Origin: Chloroflexota bacterium
Lineage (GTDB): Bacteria; Chloroflexota; Anaerolineae; JAAYZQ01
Direction of reading: 5' to 3'
NCBI GenBank assembly: GCA_018606645.1
Contig: JAGVRI010000003.1
Location: 273,736-337,735 of the forward strand
DNA length: 64,000 nt
Both the position numbers and the translations under genes were made by a program. A model generated the notes under the pieces. It worked only from the letters and a program-made list of their open reading frames with translations, was not told the origin of the DNA and ran no database searches. Below, one piece after another: positions 50,820 to 58,846 of the stretch (the stretch's first letter is position 1; every line of letters starts with the position of its first letter).

Positions 50820-52058
50820 ATGAGAATTCTCGTTCTGAATTGTGGTAGCTCTTCGGTCAAATACCGACTGTTTGTCTTGGATGGCGCCAAAGAGATGACG
50901 CTGGGGAGTGGCATCGTGGAGGAAGTCGGTCTGGGGAACCCAGTGCTTATCCACAAACGCGCTGACGGCGATCGTCTGGTCCGTACCGATCTCAAGATTG
51001 CCAATCATAGGGAAGCGATTGAGGCCGTTTTGGGGGTGTTGGTTGAACCCGGGCACGGTGTTTTGGAATGCGTTGAGGAACTGGACGCGGTGGGACACCG
51101 CGTGGTCCATGGAGGCGAGCGGTTTGCTTCATCCGTTTTGATCACCGATGAAGTGTTGCAGGCGCTCTATGAGAACATCCCCCTGGCCCCGTTGCACAAT
51201 CCACCCAACATTCAGGGAATCGAGGCGGTCAAGGCATTACTTCCGGATGTACCTCAGGTGGGGGTATTCGACACCGCCTTTCATCAGACAATGACCCCAG
51301 CGGCTTATCTTTATGCGATCCCGTATCGATTCTATCAAAAGTATGGCATCCGTCGCTATGGATTCCACGGGACATCTCACCGGTATGTAGCACAGGAGGC
51401 GGCCCGATATCTGAACCGCCGCCTGGAAGATCTCAAGATCGTGACCTGTCATCTCGGTAATGGAGCCAGTGTCACCGCAGTGAGTGGTGGGCGTTCAGTG
51501 ATGACCAGCATGGGCTTTACCCCATTGGAAGGTCTGGCGATGGGGACCCGGTGTGGGGACCTTGATCCCGCTATCGTCCCCTTCCTGATGGAGAAAGAGA
51601 ACCTGGATATCGATGGAATCAACCGACTGCTGAACAAAGAGAGCGGCGTCTTGGGGTTGTCCGAACTATCCAGCGATATGCGAACCTTTGAGGAGGCGAT
51701 TCACGCCGGCCCCGGCCATCCTCATTATGAGCGTTCTGTCCTTGTACTGGAGCACTATACCCTCCGGGTGAAAAGGTATATTGGCGCGTATGCCGCGGTC
51801 ATGGAGGGACTGGACTGCGTCGTATTCACTGGCGGGATCGGGGAGAACTTTGCCGAGGTGTGTGAGTGGTCTTGTCGTGGATTGGAGTTTCTGGGAATTC
51901 GTGGGGTGCGGGCCAGACCGTGCAGAGGCGAGATCGTTGAGGCGTCAGCCCCGGATTCGCAAACCAAGGTGCTGATCATCCCGACGAACGAGGAATTGGC
52001 GATCGCCCGAGATACCTACGAGATTGTCACGAAAGATCGCGGCAAACCGGCACAATAA
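50820..52058 (+). CDS. ackA: Acetate kinase
   Basis: 412 residues, close to the usual 395-405. Conserved elements: LVLNCGSSSVKYRLF, VGHRVVHGGERF, PQVGVFDTAFHQTMTPAAYLYAIPY, RRYGFHGTSHRYV, CHLGNGASVTAV, GLAMGTRCGDLDPAI and FTGGIGEN. It converts acetyl phosphate and ADP to acetate and ATP, or the reverse. No phosphotransacetylase gene is adjacent. Twenty-five bases separate it from the decarboxylase alpha subunit, so fermentation end-product formation and the sodium pump may be co-expressed. Confidence 0.97.
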   Translation: MRILVLNCGSSSVKYRLFVLDGAKEMTLGSGIVEEVGLGNPVLIHKRADGDRLVRTDLKIANHREAIEAVLGVLVEPGHGVLECVEELDAVGHRVVHGGERFASSVLITDEVLQALYENIPLAPLHNPPNIQGIEAVKALLPDVPQVGVFDTAFHQTMTPAAYLYAIPYRFYQKYGIRRYGFHGTSHRYVAQEAARYLNRRLEDLKIVTCHLGNGASVTAVSGGRSVMTSMGFTPLEGLAMGTRCGDLDPAIVPFLMEKENLDIDGINRLLNKESGVLGLSELSSDMRTFEEAIHAGPGHPHYERSVLVLEHYTLRVKRYIGAYAAVMEGLDCVVFTGGIGENFAEVCEWSCRGLEFLGIRGVRARPCRGEIVEASAPDSQTKVLIIPTNEELAIARDTYEIVTKDRGKPAQ

Positions 52059-52083
52059 GAACGAACGAGTCGGCGGGGAGGCA

Positions 52084-53649
52084 ATGGTGACCGGAGCAGG
52101 GGTTGAGGATCCACGTATCGTTGAACTGCGCCAGATGCGCCATACGGCCCGGCAGGGAGGGGGTCCAGATCGAATTGCCAGGCAACACAACCAGGGAAAG
52201 CTTTTTGTCCGGGAGCGGCTGGAACTGCTCCTGGACCCTGGTACATTTCATGAACTGGAGCCATTTATCACCCACCAAGGCGGCGATCTGGGCCTGACCA
52301 CGGAGAAATACTTGGGCGAGGGAGTGGTCACTGGCTATGGCCAGATAGATGGCCGGACCGTATACGTCTACGCCCAGGACTTTACCGTTCTGGGGGGTAC
52401 GCTGAGCGAAATGCACAGCCGCAAGATCTGCCGGGTGATGGATCTGGCGGTACGCAACGGGACGCCCATCATTGGCCTGATCGATTCCGGCGGGGCGCGG
52501 ATCCAGGAAGGAGTTAAAGCTCTGGGAGGCTACGCGGAGATCTTTCGGCGCAATGCACAGTATTCGGGAGTGATTCCCCAGATTAGCGTCATGCTCGGCC
52601 CCTGTGCGGGAGGGGCCGCATATTCTCCGGCTCTCACCGATCTGATCATCATGGTTGAGAAGCAATCGTATATGTTTATCACCGGGCCGGCAGTGATCAA
52701 GGCGGTGACCGGGGAAGAGATCGAGCCAGATGCACTGGGCGGGGCCGACGTTCACATGTCAATCAGCGGCACGGCCCATCTGTCAGCCGCTTCGGAGGAG
52801 GAAGCGTTGCAGCTCTGTCGGCGGGTACTAGGTCGATTCCCCTCGAACAATGTCGAGAACCCGCCATACGTGCCGCCGACGGACGATCCTCTCCGCATGG
52901 ATGAAGATCTGAATACCCTGGTTCCGCTCGATCCGACCATCCCATATCGAATGCACGACGTAATCGAGCGGGTAGTGGATCGGGGGGAGTTTATCGAACT
53001 TCAGCCGCGCTGGGCATGCAATGCGATCGTCGGTCTGGCGAGGATCGGGGGTCATAGCGTGGGCGTTGTCGCGCAAGAACCGAGCGTCATGGCTGGCGTG
53101 ATAGATCTGGATGCCTCCGACAAGATCGCCCGGTTCGTCCGGATGTGCGACTGTTTCAATCTGCCGCTGGTGACCTTTGTGGATTCTCCTGGCTTCCTGC
53201 CGGGTATTGATCAAGAACACCGGGGGATTATTCGGCATGGCGCCAAGGTACTCTATGCCTATTCGGAGGCAACGGTACCCAAGATCAGTATCATTACCCG
53301 GAAAGCCTACGGGGGAGCGTACGTGGTGATGAGCAGCAAGTTTCTCGGCACCGACGTAAACTATGCGTGGCCGAGTGCGGAGATTGCCGTCATGGGAGCC
53401 GAGGGCGCGGTAAATATTTTGTATCGGAAACAGATCGCGGCGGCTGAGGATCCGGAGGCGGAACGGATGAGACTGATCGAGGAGTACCGGCGAAGATTCA
53501 ACAATCCCTACCATGCAGCCAGCGCCGGCTATGTGGACGATATCATTGAGCCCCGAGAGACGCGGCCCAAGATCATTGCTGCCCTTGCCGCGCTGCGCGA
53601 CAAACAGACCTCCGGGCCACCTCGTAAGCACGGGAACATCCCGATGTGA
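52084..53649 (+). CDS. mmdA: Acyl-CoA carboxyltransferase, methylmalonyl-CoA decarboxylase alpha type
   Basis: 521 residues from ATG 52084; GTG 52087 has a better-spaced GGAGG and is an alternative. Carboxyltransferase landmarks: GGGPDRIARQHNQGKLFVRERLELLLDPGTFHELEPF, GLIDSGGARIQEGVKALGGYAEIFRRN, MLGPCAGGAAYSPALTDLIIM, FVDSPGFLPGIDQEHRGIIRHGAKVLYAYSEATVPKISIITRKAYGGAYVVM. It transfers the carboxyl group of an acyl-CoA to biotin. Propionyl-CoA carboxylase beta subunits look the same, but the gamma, biotin and OadB-type genes that follow indicate the sodium-pumping decarboxylase. Confidence 0.9.
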   Translation: MVTGAGVEDPRIVELRQMRHTARQGGGPDRIARQHNQGKLFVRERLELLLDPGTFHELEPFITHQGGDLGLTTEKYLGEGVVTGYGQIDGRTVYVYAQDFTVLGGTLSEMHSRKICRVMDLAVRNGTPIIGLIDSGGARIQEGVKALGGYAEIFRRNAQYSGVIPQISVMLGPCAGGAAYSPALTDLIIMVEKQSYMFITGPAVIKAVTGEEIEPDALGGADVHMSISGTAHLSAASEEEALQLCRRVLGRFPSNNVENPPYVPPTDDPLRMDEDLNTLVPLDPTIPYRMHDVIERVVDRGEFIELQPRWACNAIVGLARIGGHSVGVVAQEPSVMAGVIDLDASDKIARFVRMCDCFNLPLVTFVDSPGFLPGIDQEHRGIIRHGAKVLYAYSEATVPKISIITRKAYGGAYVVMSSKFLGTDVNYAWPSAEIAVMGAEGAVNILYRKQIAAAEDPEAERMRLIEEYRRRFNNPYHAASAGYVDDIIEPRETRPKIIAALAALRDKQTSGPPRKHGNIPM

Positions 53650-53689
53650 TGTGGGGCATACCTCCGAGAAGTCGAGGAGAATTGGGGCC

Positions 53690-54013
53690 ATGACGGTCTC
53701 CCTTTTGATCACCGTAGTGGGGATGGGGTTGGTCTTTGGGGCCATTATTCTGTTTTGGCTGGTGATGTCGGCGTTGGTGCGGGTGACCGGCGATCGGATA
53801 CAGGATTCAGGCGAGGGGCGAGAGGATCCACAGGGTGAGGCGATGGACCAGGAATTGAGGCGAAAGGCGGCATTGGCTGCGGTAGCGGTTGCCCTGACGT
53901 TGGAATTCCAGGATCAGCCGAAGCCGTTTCCACTGCCTCCGACGGCGTTGGTCAGTACCTGGCAGGCCGTCATGCGTTCGAAACTGATTGGGCAGCGGGG
54001 AGCCATGCGATGA
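53690..54013 (+). CDS. OadG-like gamma/delta subunit of the sodium-pump decarboxylase
   Basis: 107 residues from ATG 53690 (GAGGAG site). One membrane helix (SLLITVVGMGLVFGAIILFWLVMSALV, about 4-30) followed by a charged linker and a small cytoplasmic end is the family pattern. The subunit anchors and assembles the carboxyltransferase and beta subunits. Its last bases overlap the biotin-carrier gene by 4 (ATGA). Confidence 0.82.
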   Translation: MTVSLLITVVGMGLVFGAIILFWLVMSALVRVTGDRIQDSGEGREDPQGEAMDQELRRKAALAAVAVALTLEFQDQPKPFPLPPTALVSTWQAVMRSKLIGQRGAMR

Positions 54014-54483
54014 AATACAAAGTCAAGATTCAAGACCGGACTTTTGAAGTCGAGGTAGGCGATCTGTTGCAGCGTCCTATTATCGCGGTGGTTGAGGGCG
54101 AGGCGTTTGAGGTGTGGCCGGAGGCTGAGGCGGAGGTTCCCACCGTTGCGGTAGAGTCCAGGCGGGCGGCAACGGAGTCTGGCGCCGCAGTGCCTCTGCC
54201 CGGCACAGAGCCTCCCCGCCGTAGCAGACGGACGTCTGGCCCAGAAGCGGCTACGCCAGACGTAGCGGCAAGAAGTGTGTATGCGCCGATTCCTGGAGTC
54301 ATCGTCTCCGTTGCAGTGCAGCCCGGAGATGTCGTAGTGCCCGGTCAGGAACTGTGCGTATTGGAAGCAATGAAGATGAAGAATGTGATCCGCGCCTCGC
54401 GGGCCGGAGAGGTGGCGCGGGTATGGGCCACGGTTGGGCAGCATGTCAAACATCATGAGCTGTTGATCGAGTACGCGGAGTGA
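54010..54483 (+). CDS. mmdC: Biotin carboxyl carrier subunit
   Basis: 157 residues. A short N-terminal strand domain (MKYKVKIQDRTFEVEVGDLL) and a Pro/Ala/Arg-rich flexible linker lead to the biotinyl domain (VYAPIPGVIVSVAVQPGDVVVPGQELCVLEAMKMKN). Biotin would be attached to Lys122 of the EAMKM motif. It shuttles CO2 from the alpha subunit to the membrane beta subunit. Confidence 0.92.
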   Translation: MKYKVKIQDRTFEVEVGDLLQRPIIAVVEGEAFEVWPEAEAEVPTVAVESRRAATESGAAVPLPGTEPPRRSRRTSGPEAATPDVAARSVYAPIPGVIVSVAVQPGDVVVPGQELCVLEAMKMKNVIRASRAGEVARVWATVGQHVKHHELLIEYAE

Positions 54484-54529
54484 GGGCAGCACTCTCTTCG
54501 TACGCGACGGGCGACTGGGAGGCGGTGCA

Positions 54530-55657
54530 GTGGAGCTATCACAATTGGGAGCTGAGCTGGTCAAGGGCCTGGCTCATTTCACAGCAGGCAATGCATTAAT
54601 GATCCTGGTCGGTGCCACTCTGATCGCACTGGCCATTATCAAAGAGTATGAACCGGTGCTACTACTGCCCATTGGCTTTGGCTGTATTTTGGCGAACATC
54701 CCGTTAACCGGTATGACCGAAGGCCTGGGAATTTTCTCGGTGCTCTATGAGGCCGGGATCCGCACCGAGTTGTTCCCACTATTGATCTTTATCGGGGTGG
54801 GGGCGATGATTGATTTCAGCCCGCTGCTGGCCCAACCCCAGATGGTGCTGCTGGGTGCAGCCGGGCAGTTTGGCATCTTTGGCACGCTCATTCTGGCTAC
54901 GTTGCTGGGTTTTCCCCTGAACCAGGCAGCTTCGATTGGCGTCATCGGGGCCATTGATGGGCCGACTGCCATTTTTGTGGCAACCAAGCTGGCACCCGAG
55001 ATGCTTGCGCCGATCGCGGTCGCTGCCTATTCATATATGAGCCTGATCCCGATTATCCAGCCGCCGATCATGAGGCTGTTGACCACCCGGGAGGAGCGAC
55101 GGATCCGGATGGCCTATGCACCGCGTCCGGTGTCACGCACGGCACTGCTCTTGTTCCCCGTCGTAATCACCCTGATCACCGGTCTTCTGGTACCCGATGC
55201 CACTCCCCTAATCAGCATGTTGATGCTGGGCAATCTGTTGCGAGAAAGCGGGGTGGTAGACCGGTTGCGCAAGGCGGCCGAAAACGAAATCATTAACATC
55301 GCCACGCTCTTCTTGGGACTGACCATCGGATCCACGATGAACGCTTCCAGTTTTCTGAACTGGAAGACTCTAGGTGTGCTGGCTCTAGGATTGCTCGCCT
55401 TTGTGCTGGACACAGCGGCGGGTCTCCTGTTTGGCAAGCTGATGTCGGTTCTGAGCGGGCGGAGGATCAACCCGTTGATCGGCGCAGCGGGTATCAGCGC
55501 CTTTCCCATGGCTGGGCGGTTGGCGGCACGGATGGCCCAAGAAGAGGATTTTGAGAACTTTATTTTGATGCACGCGATGGGGGCCAACACGGCCGGGCAA
55601 CTGGGAAGTGTCATGGCCGGTGGAGTGCTTCTGGCGTTGGTCTCCGGGTTGATTTAG
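54530..55657 (+). CDS. mmdB: Sodium ion-translocating decarboxylase beta subunit (OadB/MmdB type)
   Basis: 375 residues from a GTG at 54530 (GGGAGG 8 bases upstream); an ATG at 54600 is less likely. About nine to eleven membrane helices. Characteristic loops: GFGCILANIPLTG, GVGAMIDFSPLLAQPQMVLLGAAGQFGIFG, GAIDGPTAIFVATKLAPEM with the conserved Asp of the sodium path, TIGSTMNASSFL, and AAGISAFPMAGRLAARM then MHAMGANTAGQLGSVMAGG. It releases CO2 from carboxybiotin and exports Na+. Stops of this gene and the convergent recJ overlap by 4 bases. Confidence 0.93.
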   Translation: MELSQLGAELVKGLAHFTAGNALMILVGATLIALAIIKEYEPVLLLPIGFGCILANIPLTGMTEGLGIFSVLYEAGIRTELFPLLIFIGVGAMIDFSPLLAQPQMVLLGAAGQFGIFGTLILATLLGFPLNQAASIGVIGAIDGPTAIFVATKLAPEMLAPIAVAAYSYMSLIPIIQPPIMRLLTTREERRIRMAYAPRPVSRTALLLFPVVITLITGLLVPDATPLISMLMLGNLLRESGVVDRLRKAAENEIINIATLFLGLTIGSTMNASSFLNWKTLGVLALGLLAFVLDTAAGLLFGKLMSVLSGRRINPLIGAAGISAFPMAGRLAARMAQEEDFENFILMHAMGANTAGQLGSVMAGGVLLALVSGLI

Positions 55658-57984
55658 CGATCGGTGATTACGGCCCTCGGCAATAAAGCGGTGGCAGGCG
55701 CCGTTCGGACATAGGCCCGATAGGCAGCGGTTTCTGCCAATAATGCCTTGAGGCGAGATTGAGCCACCTCAAGCGCGCGGGAATTGGGGTCACCGTGGCC
55801 TGATCCCAGTATCCAACGATCGTCCGTTCGTTCGATAATCCGTATTTGACCATGGGCAGCCAGCCATTCGAGGCCGGCCTGGATGGCATGGGTGCGCTGA
55901 GCGGTGGCAGCGGCGGCAGCTTCCAGATCCATCTGTCCTGCTTTTCTCTCGATGGCAAACTTGACCATGCCGAGCAAGCGGTTTAGAAACGATCTCGGAT
56001 CGTCTGTGCCGGGATCGTGGGCGAACAGGAATACTTCCTGAGGCTGCACCCGATCCAGCACCGCCTGGAGTTCTCGCGGTCCGGGCGGCAAGGTCCATAT
56101 TGCCAGCCGTTCACCAGGGATCAGGTCTCGTCGCGTCTTGAATTCCACCCCGATCGAGATTGCCCCTTCGGCCCATACCTGGAGGTCTCCCTGGGCCATC
56201 AGAGTCGTGAGAATTCTCTGCGGGTCCGGGACCGTCCGCAGGTCATGGACAGTCACGGTCGGGGCGGGCGGCTGTTCGGTGGTTGTCACTTCCTTTGGCC
56301 GCGCGTCGATCCACTCGATCTGCATCTCGGCTATGCCCTGGTAGTTACTGGATCGAACGGTAAAGGCGAGATCGAAGCGGGCCTCTGGCAACGGGCGATC
56401 GGCGCCATGCCACCAAAACACAGTTTGAGTCTGTTCGTTGATATCTTGAACGGTCACCCGGCGGTGTTCGCCAGTGCGGCCGACGGTTGCCACGCTCAGG
56501 ATCCGCAGATCCTGAACGGCAAGGGTCAGGGGAGGATTGCCGGGTCCGAACGGCGCTAATCGGTTGATTTGATCCAGAAGCTTTGGCGTCAGGTCAGACA
56601 GGCTGACATACGCATCGATCAGCAAGGTTGGCTCCGGCAAGGGACCGTAGCGGGCTGCGATTGCTCGCGACAACGCGGTCCGCAGTTCTGCAATGCGCTC
56701 GGGCCTGAGGCTACACCCGACAGCTCCGACATGCCCTCCAAAGTCCTCCAGCAGGTGAGCGCAGTCGGTCAGGGAGGCGAGGAGGTCCACGCCTGGTACC
56801 GACCGACCTGAACCACGGGCCAGTTCTCCTTCTGGGGCAGCGATCAGGAAAGTTGGTTTGCCAAACCACTCGGCCAGCCGTCCGGCCACAATGCCAACAA
56901 TGCTGCCCGGCCACTTGGGATGGCTGAGGACGAGAACTGGATGGTCGGTGAGCAACGACGGTTCCCTCTCAAGCTGGGCCAGAGCTGCGTCGGTGACCTG
57001 TTTGGTGAGCCATTGACGCTGGGCGTTTAGGCCTTCTATCTCGGCAGCCAGAATGCGAGCCCGAGTCGGATCCTCCGTGGTCAATAGCTCCACTCCAGAC
57101 GCGGCATCAGCGAGGCGACCCAACGCGTTGAAGCGGGGGGCCAGCACGAAGCTGACGTGTTCCTCGGTGATGCCTTCCGGATACAAGTCACTTGCCTGGT
57201 AAACGGCCAGCAGACCGGGTCGAGTCGTAGAGCGCAAGGCCGGCAAGCCGCGCTGGACCAGGTAGCGGGTGTCTTGAGTGAGCGGCGTCACATCGGCAAT
57301 CATGCCCAGAGCGACCAGGTCCAGAGCGCGGTCGGCCAAGTGCGGATCGATCGCTCTGGCCAGTTCATAGGCCACACCCACTCCAGACAGGTACTGCATA
57401 GGATGACCAGGAGGCAGGCGGTGGGGGTTCAATACCGCCAACGCGGGCGGCAAGCACCCTTCAGACCCGCTCTGAGGGTCGGTTCTGGGAATATGGTGAT
57501 CGGTGATAATGACTTGGGCGCCCAACTGGGTCGCGCGAGCTACGGCGGCGTGAGCGGTGATTCCGGTGTCGCAGGTGAGGATCAGGCGAGCTCCGCTGCT
57601 GATCAGATGCTCCACGCCCGGTTGGTGCAGACCGTGGCCTTCGTTCCGGGTCGGAATGTGAAACAGTACCTCGGCCCCCGATCTTCTGAGCATCTCCAGC
57701 AGAAGGGCGGTAGCCGTTTGGCCATCTGCATCAAAATCACCCCAGATGGCGATCTGTTCATGACGTTGGATCGCCCGGCGCACACGGTCGGCGGCGAGTT
57801 CCAGGTCTGGCAAGTCGGTTGGCGGGGCGGGCGTGTAGAGCGAAGGATCAAGGAATGCACGAGCGGCTTGCGCAGAAAGGATGCCACGGCGGGCCAAAGT
57901 CTCGGCGACCAGCGGGTGACCACCGACGGCATCGTTCAGGTCAGGTGGAATGGAAATCGGTTGGGGATCGATCCAGCGGAGCAT
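55654..57984 (-). CDS. recJ: Single-stranded-DNA exonuclease RecJ
   Basis: 776 residues from ATG 57984 (or GTG 57987), longer than the usual about 570 because of a C-terminal extension. DHH-family motifs: IWGDFDADGQTATALLLEML (motif I, D-F-D-A-D-G), LTCDTGITAHAAV and VIITDHHIPRT (DHH). Later AVGCSLRPERIAELRTAL is the DHHA1-type region. RecJ degrades single-stranded DNA 5' to 3'. It is the last gene of the DNA-repair operon: the upstream nuclease gene ends 3 bases before this start. Confidence 0.92.
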   Translation of the reverse strand: MLRWIDPQPISIPPDLNDAVGGHPLVAETLARRGILSAQAARAFLDPSLYTPAPPTDLPDLELAADRVRRAIQRHEQIAIWGDFDADGQTATALLLEMLRRSGAEVLFHIPTRNEGHGLHQPGVEHLISSGARLILTCDTGITAHAAVARATQLGAQVIITDHHIPRTDPQSGSEGCLPPALAVLNPHRLPPGHPMQYLSGVGVAYELARAIDPHLADRALDLVALGMIADVTPLTQDTRYLVQRGLPALRSTTRPGLLAVYQASDLYPEGITEEHVSFVLAPRFNALGRLADAASGVELLTTEDPTRARILAAEIEGLNAQRQWLTKQVTDAALAQLEREPSLLTDHPVLVLSHPKWPGSIVGIVAGRLAEWFGKPTFLIAAPEGELARGSGRSVPGVDLLASLTDCAHLLEDFGGHVGAVGCSLRPERIAELRTALSRAIAARYGPLPEPTLLIDAYVSLSDLTPKLLDQINRLAPFGPGNPPLTLAVQDLRILSVATVGRTGEHRRVTVQDINEQTQTVFWWHGADRPLPEARFDLAFTVRSSNYQGIAEMQIEWIDARPKEVTTTEQPPAPTVTVHDLRTVPDPQRILTTLMAQGDLQVWAEGAISIGVEFKTRRDLIPGERLAIWTLPPGPRELQAVLDRVQPQEVFLFAHDPGTDDPRSFLNRLLGMVKFAIERKAGQMDLEAAAAATAQRTHAIQAGLEWLAAHGQIRIIERTDDRWILGSGHGDPNSRALEVAQSRLKALLAETAAYRAYVRTAPATALLPRAVITDR

Positions 57985-57987
57985 CAC

Positions 57988-58845
57988 TCAGAACTCGGTC
58001 TCGGCGATCTGTTCCAGGTCCATCTCCAAATCAAGGAATTCGAGATCATCTTCCACATCCTCTGAAGAGCCAGCCCAGATCCCTCGCTCACAGAGGGAGC
58101 GATAGGTGCAGAAACGGCACTGGCGGACGTCCGGGGTGAGGGGCCAGACAGGTTCCTGGCGGGCGGTGATCTCCTCAATGAGACGGGAGAGTTCATAGCG
58201 GTCGGCGGAGTATTGATCGGCGTCGTACGGGAAACGCTCTGTCGTGGCATCTTCCGCGAACCAATAGATCATCTCTACCTGTTCCGGGCGCGGCGGCTGA
58301 CCCTGATTGAACCTGGCTCCTGTTTCGACGGCCAGCAAGCGGTAGAGGCGCGTTTGCAACTTTTTGGCCAAGGTGGTTCGCGAGGGACGTCTCCGCATGG
58401 TTTTCCAATCCACGATTACCAGGCGTTTGCCGGGCGTCACCGCCAACAGATCGAACTTGGCCAGCAGGCGATGTCCGGCCAGGGGCGCAGCCACCAGCAC
58501 CTCGAAATACTGCAGCGGTTCCGGCAGGTCTTCCGGGGGATGGGCGAGGTAGGTCTGCCACCAACGTTTCAAGATCGGGTCGTGAATGGTGGAGGCCAAT
58601 ATCTCAGGATCCAACCCCAACCCCCGCTGGTGGACGAGGCGATGAAAATCCGCTCCTCGTCGTGCATGGGCCTCGAATTCATGGGGAGGCTCAGCGACCA
58701 GGGCTGGCCATGGTTGCATGAGCAGATAACGGAGCTGGAAGCGGCGCGGGCAATCTACATAATCTTGAAGACTGGCCTGATTGAACTCAAAACCAGCCGG
58801 CAATGAAGCAGGAACTCTGTCCCCTTTCGCTGGAGTAAGGTCCAT
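57988..58845 (-). CDS. PD-(D/E)XK nuclease with Fe-S Cys pattern (Cas4/AddB-like)
   Basis: 285 residues. The nuclease core shows AKFDLLAVTPGKRLVIVDWKT, giving the Asp and the DxK of the PD-(D/E)XK motif. One Cys near the start (DCPRRF, Cys32) and three near the end in Cx2Cx5C spacing (CRFCTYRSLC, Cys243, 246, 252) match the four-Cys iron-sulfur clamp of Cas4 and AddB nucleases. The acidic C-terminus is unusual. A free-standing protein here suggests that the nuclease of an AddAB-like complex is encoded separately. It starts one base after the helicase stop. Confidence 0.88.
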   Translation of the reverse strand: MDLTPAKGDRVPASLPAGFEFNQASLQDYVDCPRRFQLRYLLMQPWPALVAEPPHEFEAHARRGADFHRLVHQRGLGLDPEILASTIHDPILKRWWQTYLAHPPEDLPEPLQYFEVLVAAPLAGHRLLAKFDLLAVTPGKRLVIVDWKTMRRRPSRTTLAKKLQTRLYRLLAVETGARFNQGQPPRPEQVEMIYWFAEDATTERFPYDADQYSADRYELSRLIEEITARQEPVWPLTPDVRQCRFCTYRSLCERGIWAGSSEDVEDDLEFLDLEMDLEQIAETEF

Positions 58846-58846
58846 C

